From NCBI GenBank assembly GCA_029964075.1, contig CM057145.1, positions 2,790,001 to 2,854,000 on the forward strand: 64,000 nt of DNA, written 5' to 3'. The stretch is from Patiria pectinifera (taxonomy: Eukaryota > Echinodermata > Asteroidea > Valvatida > Asterinidae). The position numbers and the translations under genes were made by a program. Each line of letters begins with the position of its first letter. Position 1 is the stretch's first letter. The notes under the pieces are model-generated. The model saw only the letters and a list, made by a program, of their open reading frames with translations. It did no database searches and was not told the DNA's origin. Shown piece by piece: positions 13,803-27,260 of the stretch.

Positions 13803-13872
13803 GCAACAACAACAACAACAACAACTAAAACAACAACTACAACAAAACTACTACTACAACAACAACAATTTG
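13803..13872 (+). repeat. CAA/CTA trinucleotide microsatellite
   Basis: Imperfect (CAA)n with ACTACTACAACAAC parts, about 70 bp. Confidence 0.95.
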
Positions 13873-14319
13873 GGGGAATGGTAAAAACGAGACCTAAAAC
13901 AGTGAGTTTTAAAGATCTATTCTCAAGTGTTAAAAAAAGCCTATGGAAATTCTACCGGAAAATTCTTTATTCAAAAATTCTTCAAGTTAACCAAATCGAG
14001 AGAAACGACAAACGCTTGCTAAAAAAACCGGTCCCATCCATCACTGCGTTATATCAGTTCTGCGAAAGGTATTTTAGGAAACAGACTTGAAAAAAACATT
14101 CACACACAAAGATTACACATCGCTTTTGCATTTGAAATTCGGTATTCTGCGAAATCTTCATATCTTTGTATGAAAAATAGCTTTTAGGATAAAACTAGAG
14201 GTCTGTGTCTGTTTGATGAACAGAACTAAGACTTTTCCGCATTCTGATTATTTGTGGGTTCATGTTTTTTGTGGGAGTATGGGCATGTAATATCAGTTAA
14301 AATATGTTTTTAATTAAGT

Positions 14320-14600
14320 AATGACGTCACGATAGTGATGACGTCATCGTGACGTCATTTACATTTGTGCATACTCATAACATTATTTATCTACCCAGCA
14401 AGTTTCATTATGATCGGACCTACCCTTATATGTGTTTTTGAAAACAAAATTAACTTTGTAATTTTTTTTTTTTGCAAATCGGTATGACCTACAAATTTGT
14501 TTCGAATTTAGCATGTTGTGAAATACGGCGATAATCTTCAAAATCTACACAACAAAATCTATATAACATCACATGATGATTTCATCATGACGTCATTTAG
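14320..14600. repeat. Cluster of four TGACGTCA palindromes in a probable repeat
   Basis: TGACGTCA occurs at 14322, 14339, 14350 and 14588. The first three are 17 and 11 bases apart. Surrounding text looks like a dispersed element, so these may be part of a transposon and not a regulator. Confidence 0.6.
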
Positions 14601-15429
14601 TGTAGAACAAAAAGAAGAGGGAGAAGAAAGAAAAAATGGGAACAAAACAAAGGCTTTACCAGCAACTTTGCGGAAAAGCTTTTGACTACACTAGTTCGAT
14701 CCTAAAGTCAGTTTACTAAAGCATTTCACTTCTGATTAAGCTATGAGGTTTCTTATTTCTCAAATTTGAACAGATGAAGATTGAAAAAAATACATGCAGA
14801 AGAATGCAGGTACAAACTTTCACTGTAGGAAGGACATTCAGAGAATCTTAAGCAAAAAAATACAAACATGGAACGTTCGTCGTCTCCCTCGCATTGTACA
14901 AACACTGGCCCCAAACCGATCGGAGTAAACAGTAATTGCAATTTGGATCGGGCTACTCCTCGCAATTAGTAACTAATCCAAGCGGATTGTGATTTCTGGC
15001 TTTGCTGTCATCTGTAGATCACGATTTCATGTCGGGCCTAGACCCTATACTATCTTTAGTCGGTTCTGTATCGGCGTCACTTGTCAGGCGTGCACGGTGA
15101 ATCCAGAGAAACTACATTGTTTTCGTCTTCAGTGTTTGATGACAAGAAGCTATAAGCAGCGACTATAATTGAACGAATAGCTGTTTACAAGATGTACACA
15201 CTGTGAGGAATTGTTTATATAAAAGGCTAAAAAGGTGAACAGGTTTTTTTTCTATGACGTTAACAAAAGTGTGATTGGCCTTGAATTAGTTGAACTGTAA
15301 ACCGTTTTGACTTAAAAGAAGGCCGGAATGTAAAAAATATAAATGACAAACTTTATTATTATTTCAGTATTTTGTCAGAGTATTTAACTGGCAATATTTT
15401 TATGTCGAATTTGGACCGTCACACGACGG

Positions 15430-15600
15430 TGTACTGACCAATCAGATGATGAGGATTTAATCAGGTGTTGCATAAAACAAATAATAAATGTTTCACATTC
15501 GTGCAATGGAAAGAATAATTTCATTCGGTGACACATGGAATGTTCCTTTCCATGTGTCACCTCATAAAATTATTCTTACCATTGCACTCATAAACATTAA
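15430..15600. mobile_element. Foldback MITE family M1, copy 1
   Basis: GTGCAATGGAAAGAATAAT is followed by the inverted partner ending ACCATTGCACTCATAA. Related copies lie at about 44590-44690 (half) and 49437-49556. No ORF. A 124-codon ORF directly after it (15605-15979, minus) is unrecognised. Confidence 0.8.
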
Positions 15601-16450
15601 TTATCTATTTATTATTTAAGTAAGCATGAATTAATCGAATGCATATTCTACTCTTTACAATTAACATGCCCAAGGAACGCTTCGTATTTGACATCGACAT
15701 CAATTCATACTCATATGTACGACGCACCAAAATACTTGATCCTATTTTTTGAATGCCGTCGAATCTTTTAATTATGTTCCCCCCTCGACTGTGTTTTAAT
15801 ACCATCACATATAATGCAATATGATTATTGAATCGGTTCTTCACAGTATTTGTATCAGTGATTGCCCCTTTCATAAAAGTCAACCACCTATGGCTGAAAA
15901 AAAAAATCTTATTAAAATCGCACACGTTCTCCAGAGATAGCCATGTCGTCACAAAATACACCCGTTGCCAGGGCAACACGAGATTATTTAAATCCTGTTG
16001 AGGATATCTTGCATCTATTTTCTCTGTCGGATTAAATTTCTAGCCTTAAGGATCGAAAAGAAAGCAGCCAAAATAGCGAATGGGTAATCTCTTTAGAGGG
16101 CCTTCTGGAATTCACTAAAGCCTTCTTATGGCCCTGTCGCCAGAATACTTTACCAGCTTGTAGGTATACCGATATTAAACCTTAATACCTGTAAGGCCTA
16201 TCTGGGGGAATTTCTCGCGGCTAGTTTTGTTCTCTCTCCGTACAGAACAAATAAAATGTCTTCTTTAAATAAGTGGAGAATTAAAATCATGAAGTCACAT
16301 CAAATGTGCAATCACGTATCGCATTAATTATACCAATCAACATAATGTACTTGATTGTTTTACATCGTCTGTCGAGTGATATAGTAATGACTTGTTTCAT
16401 GTGCAGTTTTATTCAGCTAGCAATTTCTGTGCGTTTTTTTTAGATTAGGA

Positions 16451-16492
16451 TATGGTTGGGTTTAGGGTTAGGGTCAGGGTTTAGGGTAAGAG
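16451..16492 (+). repeat. Interstitial TTAGGG-like tract
   Basis: Degenerate GGGTTTAGGGTTAGGGTC units. Too short and impure for a chromosome end. Confidence 0.8.
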
Positions 16493-16694
16493 TTACGTTT
16501 TACATTCATATGATTATTTCAACGAATTTTAGTTGATTAAGGGGATAAGGCTAGGCTGATATGTACTGTTCCCAATTATTAACGAAGTTGTTGCCTATAA
16601 ATACTCATATTGAAGTAATGTATGTGTGATCTCCGTTTAAATTCGTTCTATGATGAGTTGTACCTTATTGGTATAGTCCATCATTTGTAATTAG

Positions 16695-16870
16695 TGCATT
16701 TTGTTCGTTTGAAGCAAGAAACGTGCTCAAAATCTAAAGAAGGGTGCTGAACAACTAACCTTTCAGCTCAGCTTCAGCTGTATATTTCAAGAAAAACAAC
16801 ATTCTAGGATCTCGATTTCAAATCAAAAGTTGCTGAATCATGTTTTGAATTGGGCCTGAATTCAGCGTTT
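16695..16870 (+). repeat. Dispersed repeat R1, copy 1
   Basis: Shares TCGTTTGAAGCAA, GGGTGCT.AACAACTAA and CTAGGATCTCGATTTCA with copies at about 29530-29600, 51245-52045 and 62900-63575. No coding capacity. Confidence 0.75.
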
Positions 16871-18359
16871 GAAAATGAAATATTCATTCTTGTATGACTT
16901 GTAAAAGATGAAACAGGTAAACGATATTTGTCGGTTGATTGCTACACGACTTCAATTCAGCAGACACCGAACGGTGACAAAACGTCGCTGAGGACGATTT
17001 TCAATGTTAAACTGCAGGTCTTAAAATAGTTTGGCCAAGTCATCTCGTGTTATTGGTCAGTGTTGAAGTCCTTATGGGACAGTTGCTTGGCGCAGCAACC
17101 CACGGGAACCCTCCTGCGTTAATTCAGTATAGCCGGTCGAGGGTTCTTCACATCTTGAAATATTCAGCGATTTGTCTTCGGGCTGTGACTACTCGGCCCA
17201 CATCCGAGCGACACGGCTTGTCTTCATTGCGAAGCTTATAAGTGCTACAAAATGTCGCGGCTCTTCGTATGAGCACACAGCTCTAGGGAGCAATGAATGA
17301 CCGCCGTTTAATTGTTTAAATAACGATGGCTTGATTGGAATACAAAACATCGTACACTCTCACTTGCTATGTGTATCGTAAACTGTTAATCATTTAGGGC
17401 CATATTTTTATTTGTAGCGAGTTAACACATTTCAACACATTTTTATATACTTCGTAGAGATCGCGTTCCCTTAGAAGAGAATATTTTCTTGTCATCTTAG
17501 TTGTATTGAAAAAAGCAGTAGAATTTATACGAATAAAGTGTGTGATTATTTATTTTTTTTAAAGGGGGGTCTCTTAGCTGGGATAAATGTACATATGTCA
17601 GCTCAATGGTATATACTTTATTGAGATGGCTTTCACTTGGGAGACAACAATTTTCGTGTCATCTTAGTTTGAATAAAACAAAAAATAGCAGGACAATTAA
17701 TACGAATACAGTGTTCGATTTTGAAAAAAAAAGTTCAATTATTTTGCTGGGATCATGTTAATTTATAATATAGCTCATATCTGTATATGGGTAACACCTT
17801 GTGATTGCTTGACTGTTTTGTCACACTACACCATTGATAATTGATTGGTCAACACCCTCTGTTTTGACTTTACCTGTACCCCTATATAAACCTTGTATGG
17901 TGCCCCTCTTCATCGGGGGTCTACGATGTTCCCCAATACCTATGTTCCCCAAAAGGGTTAGGATTAGGGTTGGGGAACATAGGTATACACCCCTTCATTG
18001 CATCTGATGAAGTAGGTGTTGCTAGGAAAGCTTCTTCAAACTTTCATTCTAGTTCGTCTTTTAAAGTGCTGCCTTACTTTTCCATGTCATTTTGGCTGTA
18101 ATGGCACATGTATTTGATTTTCGTCTGCATATCGTCGACAGATTCCCAGAAAATAAAGAATATAAGTGAATTCTTTCTGATACATCAGGCAACATCTCAA
18201 AATCCATGGTTCTTAAAAGCATATATGACACAACCAGCAGAACGGACACTCGCTAGGCGCAAAATCCTTCCCAATATTATAAATTCCATTTCCGTATTTT
18301 TAAGGAAATGTGCGAGGCAACAACACACTGCAAAACTATTCCATGGAGTGAGTATGTAA
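16871..18359. other. No recognised gene; a hairpin with telomere-like loop at 17936-17986
   Basis: Apart from the 15-bp-arm hairpin described in the findings, only short unsupported ORFs are present. Confidence 0.5.
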
Positions 18360-18565
18360 CTCGCCTACTCGGGCGGCCTCTCTCAAGGAGAGCCCCGGGG
18401 CCCGCGGCCATGCTTCTTAAAGAGAGGAACTTTTAAGAAGATCGCAAGCGCGTCTCTGGCTGTAGGGAGTTGAAATTAATAGCCGGGCCGACTGAAGGTG
18501 GAAAAGCTGTGTTTTAGCGTCGGTCCCGGACCGAATCGTGATGCTATCTGTCGGGCCTCAGGTAT
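18360..18565. other. GC-rich island of unknown role
   Basis: CpG-rich, with the inverted pair CTTCTTAAA / TTTTAAGAAG at about 18412-18440 and GCCTCTCTCAAGGAGAGCC. Might be a promoter or RNA-coding piece; I recognise neither. From 18566 to 19700 only short unsupported ORFs are present. Confidence 0.35.
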
Positions 18566-19708
18566 ACCATCACTTTCTGAACGGAAATCAAAAGAAGAAA
18601 TCATAAATCGGTATACTACAACCGGCAAGTCGAGGAAAATGGTGGGAAAATCTAAGCATACTGACCCTAGATTTCACACAATATATTTTGAAACAGAATT
18701 TATGAACTGTGCTTTTATTTTGTACTAACTGTACAGATTTACTTCTTATTCTAATCATGAATACAGTTGGCGGATGAATCTACAATGCGTGATAATGATG
18801 ATGATGATTGTAATAAAGAATCTAATGATAAGCAATCTTTCAACATTTTATTCAACCGTGCATGGTTGCCATTATTTTGCGGATAATATTAATATTTTGT
18901 GGAAGAAGACCGTTTCATCTAAGAAATAAAAACAAAGTTTATCATTTTGGGAATTATATTTAATAGAACAACAACGTGTGCTGAATCGGTCAATTTGTGG
19001 ACGATTTTTCACAAACTGAATTTGTTTAATACGATTTCTACGCTACAATTAGTATTCGTGGATAACGCAGATGCGATAATACAACTTATGAAAAGCCACG
19101 GCGAAGAAAAACAACGCTGAGGGCTTTTTCCAAATTGCAGCTAAATCCATACTGTGCCTGTCAGTCGGACGGGCGAAGCCGTTTGTGAAAACAGCGCCGT
19201 GTTTTCATTAACAGCATAATTCTCCAAAGCGGCTTGACACCTAAATGCAATGACAATGTCAGAATGACGTCAGTGACCACGCAGCCGGCCAGCAGGTATT
19301 TTCTTTGGACACTCAGTGTTAGCGGCTAGCTGTCCTTTTCAAAGGATACGCGGCAGTGCTCCCCTGAAATATGATTTTCTCTTCACTGTTGAAATTAAAA
19401 CGTAGCGAATGCCCAAGAGCAACACAACGTACAAAAGGGCCGAGCGAGGCGTCGTCGTTCACGGATGCGTATTGAATTTTAACAGCCGAGTTCTTATTAT
19501 GTGCATGATATCCTGCGTGCATGGCGAACCTCCATTAATATCATGTCCCGACGCCCATTGAAGTTGCTAAATCAACCACAAAGTCAATTAAAAGGTAGCA
19601 ATAACAGTATTCCTAATAATTAAATTGACCACAGGGGTGATTTCTAAATGGCGTGAATTCTATTTATACTTCTTGCTAAAAATCAACATTATAATTTATC
19701 AATAACCA

Positions 19709-19782
19709 GGGCTAGATAGCTCAGTCGGTAGAGCACCGGAACGGCAATCCGGAGGTCGTGGGTTCAAACCCAGCTCCAGTAA
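19709..19782 (+). repeat. tRNA-like SINE head, copy T1
   Basis: Box A (TAGCTCAGTCGGTAGAGC) and box B (GGGTTCAAACCC) are present, with a 5-bp anticodon stem around loop ACGGCAA (GGC at the anticodon place). The universal T33 is C, and the T and acceptor stems are imperfect, so I read it as a tRNA-derived repeat and not an active tRNA-Ala gene. A second copy lies at 44100-44170. Confidence 0.65.
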
Positions 19783-19949
19783 ATGTCTTTGCTTAATAAA
19801 GAATTGAAATTCATTATAAGATTTGTGACGCATCACTTGCACTGGAAAGAAAACTAATATAAACTGGCCTGTAACAACACGTTTAAGTAGTCAAGCAGGC
19901 TAAATATAGGTCGTCATATAATAAACCCGTATAGACCTTTAGCATGCTG

Positions 19950-20290
19950 CCCATTTCAGTCAAGTTCCCTGTATCCAGTCTGAATATATGTTTTGTGCAA
20001 AAAGGAACCAGACTAATTTTCCTTCCAGCTTCGCTTAGGTTACGTTGATTCAAATGCGAAAAAATCAAGATGGCCGCAATATGATAATGGTCTATTCATG
20101 AGGGAGCCATTTTTGATCATGTTCCCTGAATGCATTTTATAAATTGTAAATTGTTGAATGGGATGGTGCCAGACTAGTTATGAGTGCCATGCTCCACTTT
20201 CAAATTGTATACAAATGTGGCTTCAAGCATTAGGGTATGTTTAATCACAAATTATAAATTATTCATCAGAGCAGTCTGGTATTTATTTCT
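19950..20290. repeat. Dispersed repeats shared with 5.9 kb and 30.2 kb
   Basis: 19950-20070 is the inverted partner of 5881-6003. 20100-20290 (TTTTTGATCATGTTCCCTGA, GGGATGGTGCCAGACTA) is the inverted partner of about 30200-30380 in intron 1 of the channel gene. Confidence 0.7.
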
Positions 20291-20299
20291 ACTTAACTT

Positions 20300-21310
20300 T
20301 ATGTCCTTGCTTTTATTTGTATTCGGGAGTTCTAAGAAAAGAAGATTTTACCTCACTTTCAATTTAATATGGCCGACCGGTGAATAATGGCCATAGTCGA
20401 TTAAGCTACTCCAACCAATGCTGACTAGTGTGCGTTCGATCAACATTTAGTCAAACTATGGCGAACCGTGGTTCCCGGTCGAAATTCCTCCTTAATGTTT
20501 AACTTGGCCTTTAATATCAACACAAGCGAACGAGTAAACGACAGAGGCGGAAAATATCACAGTGATGTATGGAGTCCTGTGGAGGATCCATGGAGGTGTT
20601 ATTTTGTTAGTTCAGATGTTCATTGATTTCTTGCGGGTAGAATACATGCAGTATATGACTGTTTGCACTTTGGATCTAACCGCAAGATTTTCATACACTG
20701 ACACTGTGCTGAAATTTTTAATGAATTTCTATTGTGCAACGAGTATTTTCCCGATACCATGATCATAGCAGAGAGAGATGTAAATGTTTCTCATAGATAC
20801 CATATCCACCTGCCGAAAATGAATGACTGGGTTGTATTTAAGCATTATCGGTCGGTCTAACCTTTGGTCTGGGTGTATTACTCATCGCCTTAAGCATCCC
20901 AATCCATCTTCTGGGACGTCTTGATCAGAGGAATTAACTGGTCAGGGGGAAAAAGGACCCATGACGTGGGGAAATATCAGAAGATCTCAAGACCGAAGCT
21001 GATATATCATGGCTGGATGAAATGATGAGAAAGTGCGAAAGACCGGTCAGTGAAAGATACACCAATCTTGCTTGAAGTTCGACGTGAAACAGAAAATCGA
21101 GAGTATTCTTGCGAGATAATATATTCCCTCAATACTTTGTAATTTGCTATTCAAGTATCGTTGAGAATGATTTATATATTTGTTGGGTAGGTAGTTTTCT
21201 ATTTGTAATCACTCTTGGAGGACGGCTGCATTAAGACGTATGTGAACATTAGAAAATCATAAAAATGTTAGATGTAGGCTCACAGGAACAGAAAAAAGTG
21301 GATCCAAAAT
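20300..21310. other. No recognised feature
   Basis: A 66-codon ORF at 20562-20762 is hydrophobic, but shows no channel motif and no convincing splice sites. Confidence 0.45.
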
Positions 21311-21312
21311 CA

Positions 21313-21436
21313 AGCATATAATATATGGCCTGCTTGTTTGGAATATATGGCTAGCTTACATGTAATATATGACCAGCATGTATGGAACTGTGGCCAGCTT
21401 ATACGGAATTAATGGCCAGCTGATATGGGATATATC
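21313..21436 (+). repeat. 22-bp minisatellite, about five units
   Basis: Units of the type ATATATGGCCAGCTTATATGGA, each slightly changed. Confidence 0.85.
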
Positions 21437-24265
21437 TTCATACTACTTATTTATTCTATATCACAATACCAGTGAAGTACCAGCAGAAATATTATATGTT
21501 TTAAAATATTGATTGAAAATATTGATTGACCTCGGAGTTTACGAGTACTACTATACACTACGGATATGACTTTTTAGGAACTTGTGTTTACATTTTCAGT
21601 AAAATTCTTTTAAGAACCAATTTCACTAATATCGGAGACGTTTTACTCAGATAAAATAATAGCATCATAAAAAATAACGGTTTTTCCTATACGGGTTTAC
21701 CACGCTTAATATCAACACACTTTAGGCAAAATGCCAAATTTTAATGTAGCCTTTAACGTCATAGAACCGCCATTTTATTTCATTTTAAGTCAAGATGTTT
21801 AAAGACTGCGCGATGGGTTAAACATTCATTCTGATACGACACAAGATAAACACAATCACATTTGGGTGTTAATACGTTTGGTTATAAATAATCACCGTGT
21901 GGTTGAATAAAATTAGCATCAGTTTGCATATTCGCATTAAATTAATGTTAATTTGCATATTTTATCTGGCTTGTGAGTCAAATGAACTCACTGGAATAAG
22001 AGATGATTTGAAATGTCACGGTAGATTCATATTTCAATTGTAAGTATAGCTGACGAACAAGTACATATAATTATAGTAGGGAAATAATATCTCTGTCATG
22101 AAATCGCACCGTTTTGTAATTATTTACAAGGCAATAACAGCTGGTTTGATATTAAAATAATTCAATGACAATCTGGATGCATCTTTGGCGAAACCTTGAG
22201 TGCTCAGTACACAGTTTGCTTATGGCGGCGAGCTGTGCATTGCTCAGTACGCTAGGTAATCTCATTGCTAAGTCAATAGATGGCGATTGCTCAGTACGTT
22301 TGCGCAGTGTCGTCTTACGTCGTAAGCGCTCGTTTGCCTTGCAGTCTGCTCCACGATACATTGTAGCTGTGGTATAACGCACTTCATGTGTAAAACACAC
22401 GAACGAGATTTTCTAAGAAATATCACAATTGTTCCACGTTAACTTAAATTCTGTTTATATAACAGAATTTGTGGCATACTGAAAATTACGACTTCAATCT
22501 GGTATGATGAACGGGCGATATTTTTCAGAGCAGACTTTTTCAAAGCAGACTGCAAGACTTACTGATTTTTATGGATATTTTTGATAAAATAATCCATACC
22601 ACCCTCATTTCTTGAGGAGTAGTGATATTACGTTTGACATGTAAGCCCGAACTTTGAGTAACTTAGCACGTGTTTAACCGTTTTGCCTTTTTTGTTTTTG
22701 AGGGAAAACAGTGCAGTTAGTTATAATCCTTTACTTTTGCTTGAATAATTTCCATGTAGTGTGCCATTCAGTATGTAAGTTTTCATGTGTGTAATAAGGG
22801 AATGTCTCATACTCCGTATGTGTGCATAGGCTTATTCAAATTCCTCTTTAATTTCGTTTAAATATGAGTCATTTTCATGTTTCTTGGACCAAACTTGAAA
22901 GGTGAATGTCATATTTCTTTTTGCAGAGTTAATTGAAACTAATTTAAGTAAAAGTGAATTCGCATGGTTGTCAAATCCGTCCTGCCCTATTTTATCTTTA
23001 ACTATACTACATGTCGTGTCTCCCATTCCATGTCGTGTCTCCCATTCCATGCATTAATGCCTAAATGTAAAACATGGTTCCTTCTTTAACCAACCTTCCC
23101 CCCCCCCCTGAAAGGTATAGGCCTAGTGATCCTCGATATATTACATTTATCGCGAGATCTTCATACGCCCACTCGAAAGCCGTAAGTTGCATGCTAATGC
23201 CTCGTCCTATCTTGTGTGCGATCTTAAGGTGTGTGCGCGTGACTGAAATTCCCGATCCAAGAGAAAAAATTAACAGTCAAAATAATCTGCGTTGACATCA
23301 AGATCTGTACGAAACCTTTGTAACTCAATATATTTTTGTTAATTATCAATTTTGACAAAGAGAAACTAAATACAAATTACTTTTAGTTACATTAATGTTG
23401 AAAGAAAACTGATATTTTGTTTGTGTATAGTCCACGTTTGACTTTCGGTATTTTTTTAGATTATTACCATAAAATATTGATTTTAACTCATACTTCGTGC
23501 ATTAAAAAACAGCTGCTTTGTTTGCCAAAGCTATGCTCAAACGCTAAAGAATTGGGTGGTTCCCCATTAACATTACTTTACTTGACTTAATCTGCAGTTC
23601 TATTTATATTTCGTGTGAGGTCTTATAAAAAATGTGTCGACTATAAAATAGAAAATTGAAACAATGTCGTTACCGTAATACTGAAAAAAAGGACGGTATA
23701 CATTACTTAAATCGCATACACTCTAAAACAGATTGGTTAATCCGATCGGCTGGATTATTAACCAATATGTGGTCAACCAATGATTGGTTATGTTAGCCAA
23801 TCTGTGTACGTAAACGTTACGCGCACATACAATGTTTTGTTCTTTTCAACATATAGTTTGCATTTTTTTAAAGAAGGAATTAAGGCTCTTAGAATAAATC
23901 ATCTAATGGATGTCATTTTCTTGCATGATTCGTGAAAAAATACTAGACTTCCTGTTCAGCCAAATCACAAGTCGATCGTATCGAGTCAAATCACAATGCA
24001 GGTCGACGTCAGAAGTAACAGAAGACGAATAATGAAAATGTCAAAGTGTACTTGGTATAGCGTTTCATGAAGTCTTGACAGACTGTATTAGGCCTACTCG
24101 AAATTGACTTCTGATAGGAAGATTGTGACATCGTGTGGTAACTTTGCAAGGCAATGCAACAAAGCTTTTACTAATCGCTTTTTGGTGTTTTATATAATCT
24201 TTGCGCTTGGAATTGTTATGCGAAGCTAAAACATGGGCCATATGAATATTTTTGTAGTGTTGCAA
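21437..24265. other. No recognised gene
   Basis: AT-rich. Contains a small foldback at 23727-23812 (CAGATTGGTTAA ... GTTAGCCAATCTGT) and a 22-bp duplication at about 22997-23050. Short unsupported ORFs at 22152-22400. Confidence 0.5.
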
Positions 24266-24269
24266 TCAG

Positions 24270-24960
24270 ACTTGTGTTACTCGACCTGTATGACTCAGGA
24301 CGGACTCGACCTGTATGACTCGAGACTCGGACTCGGACTCGACCTGTATGACTCGGACTCAGACTCGACCTGTATGACTCTGGACTCAGACTCGACCTGT
24401 ATGACTCAGGACGGACTCGACCTGTATGTCTCGGGACTCGGACTCGGACTCGACCTGTATGACTCGGGACTCGGATTCAAACTTGACCAGTATGACTCGG
24501 ACTCGGACTTGAACTGTATGACTCGGACTCGGACTCGACCTGTATGACTCGGACTCGGACTTGACCTGTATGACTCAGGACTCGGACTTGGACTCGACCT
24601 GTATGACTCGGCACTCGGACTCAGACTCGGGAGCGGTGACTCGGACTCGGACTCGAACTATATGACTCGGGACTCGGACTTGGACTCGACCTGTATGATT
24701 CGGGACTGGGACTCTACCTGTATGACCCGGACTTAAGTGGACTCGACCTGTATGACTCAGACTCGACCTGTATGACTCAGGACGGACTCGACCTGTGTGT
24801 CACGGGACGCAGACTCGGACTCGACCTTTATGACTCGGGACTCGGACTCTACCTGTTCATGTATGACTCATGACTCAGATTTGACCTGAGCTCGGGCTCG
24901 GGAAAGGGGACTCGGACTCGACTCGAACTCCACTCGAACTTGGTGTTTGGTGACTCAAAT
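24270..24960 (+). repeat. Irregular minisatellite (GACTCGACCTGTATGACTCG type)
   Basis: About 690 bp built from GACTCGACCTGTATGACTCG with variable numbers of GGACTC hexamers between. It gives a spurious Asp/Ser-rich 104-codon ORF. Confidence 0.92.
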
Positions 24961-27260
24961 AAGTCTAGTTGCGATTACGAGCTTCACATGCTCTCAGGCC
25001 GTAGGCCTATAGGCGAATTCTTTTTAAACATTGAAATTCCATTGTAATCAGGGTCGGCCTAATGCAATTAAACTTTAAGTAGCCCACATAATGCTTATCA
25101 TCAGTGCTACTGAAGATCTGCGCTGACGAGAAAAACTCTATCGAAAGCTTAAACGATCATGCATGTCAGTCATCGACTTCTAACTATAGGAATAAATCTG
25201 TATTATTAAGAGTATGTGGCAGTCTATGGAACATGCTTCATGTCGATAGGAAACTGCTCCAAGGCATGTCCAAGTAACTTGGCCTTATCTTATTTCGTCA
25301 GAGGTCGTACGAGGGAAAAGCAGGAGTGCCCCTGTTATGTATATCGGTTTGAACTAAGCCGTGTCAGTTTCTTGTGCTTTTTCTAGTGAAGTTCAGCGGG
25401 TAACTCTATACCGTGCATTGATCCCTACACGGAGACACTAACGGCTGTTCCTTTTAACTTTGCATAGTTCAATCACCGTGTACTAACAACTGCACAAGTC
25501 AATCATTGGCCATACAAATATAAAACAAACTGTTTAACTGTAGTATCCATACATTAACTGTGTAAAACCATAGCCACGAATACTTAAATTTATTTGTATT
25601 TTTAACCAACAATTTGGGTAGACTCCGCATCACATTTTAAGAAGAGCGATTTTGTCTGATATAATTTCAAAGTTTCCGTAAGCCTTATTTTTAATTATTG
25701 ATGACTACCTTAAAGTGTGAATTATTTATAACTTTATTGTATATTAGTCATCAAAATATAATTTGTCAAGGCTACGAAAAGATGTATAGAATATTGCTGA
25801 CGTCTTCTCATCCTAAGTCGAAGGGTGCTTAGCAAAATGAAAGGAGACATCAAAGTATATGAATCATTATGTTCATAGCCTTTTCAATATTGCAGGTTTA
25901 GAGGATCAATCATTCGTATGACGAGAGTCATAATGTGTATGACTCCCCACTATGACTAATATTTTTTTAAATATTAATATACGGCCGTTGAACAACTAGC
26001 AGTTCGTACTGCTTCCTGTCCATGCATACAAATACTCCCGTTCCATAAAAATAAATTTTTAACTATCAGTTATTGTGGTTATACATTTCAGTAATATGTA
26101 AACATCACGGTGTGAATAATTGTATATAAGAATGATTGTTTTTTTGTAAAAATTTACTGAAAAAAATAAATATCAGTACAAGTTGATAATAATACCATTA
26201 TTATTCCGATGATGTCTTTCACAAATTAAAAATATAAACATTTAAGCTAATTACAATTAACATTCCAAAGATATCTTGCACAAAGATACTTCATGTTTGC
26301 GCTTTTAGGCCCAGTAGTCAGAAAAATGTACATAACATCATTTAACAATAGAAGGGAAAAAAACAATTCAAAAAATGTTAACACTGATATTTCGGAAGAA
26401 CGACCTTCAAGCGAGTCTAGCATATTAATATGCGTACCCTGTTTAAGCGATGTTTTTACTTTTTAGTGAACTATTATTATTTACGGTTGACATGGACCTT
26501 GCCATCACTGTTTCGAAATTGGTCTTTCCACGCGTTGTTTCAAAATCGTGATTGTGAAGTATTCGTACATAGAACAGTCGTTGAGGAGGCGTAGGTTGGC
26601 CATTGATTTGCCTCCCGAGCGACGAGGAGAAGGCGATATCACTGGGATTCAATGCCGTCATATTGACTTTTGTCTCACGATTTGAAGCAAAAGGATAGCT
26701 TGTTCCCTCCTCAATGATCACACTAAGGATATACGGCCACACAGGGCAGATTACCTACACACAACAGTCGCATCAGCCGCAGAAGTTGACATTAAACGCA
26801 GAATTTGGCAGGAATCTCCCGCCAGATTTGGTAAACATGACTATGCTTACTGCCAGCGTTCGTGTATAAACAAAATCTACTGGGCATGGTCGGGTTAGTT
26901 GCAGAATAATTTGTTTCTGTGAAAAAAAGGATATTGCGTAGCAAATGGCATAACGATGTTTCGTAATATAGACTATCTCAATCTTCTATAGGAAAATTGC
27001 AGGCATTATTTTCAGCCCTGTTCAGCACAGACAGCGCTGCAAGGGCTATGTGCATTTTGGAATGAATTTGGAGTAGTCAATCGATAGCTTTGCAGAGAAG
27101 CTTATACATGCACCATGATGGCATTCTGTAAATCATTTTATGCACAAACAAATCAAGTATCTTGGGACATGAATAAAATACGACTCGCATATTGACCGTG
27201 TATTACATGCATTTTAATGAATGCAACTACTGATAGTTTGGATTGAAATTTTTTTTTTTA
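24961..27260. other. No recognised gene
   Basis: A 99-codon minus ORF at 26443-26742 in a GC-richer patch shows no motif. I searched here for the missing S1-S4 exons of repeat A and saw none. Confidence 0.45.

Noticed and set aside
19709-19782. Functional tRNA-Ala(GGC) gene
   Set aside because: C at position 33, broken T stem, and a second copy with the same odd loop at 44.1 kb point to a SINE head.
24233-24547. Asp/Ser-rich 104-codon ORF
   Set aside because: Translation of a minisatellite.
26443-26742. 99-codon minus ORF
   Set aside because: No recognisable domain and no flanking exons.
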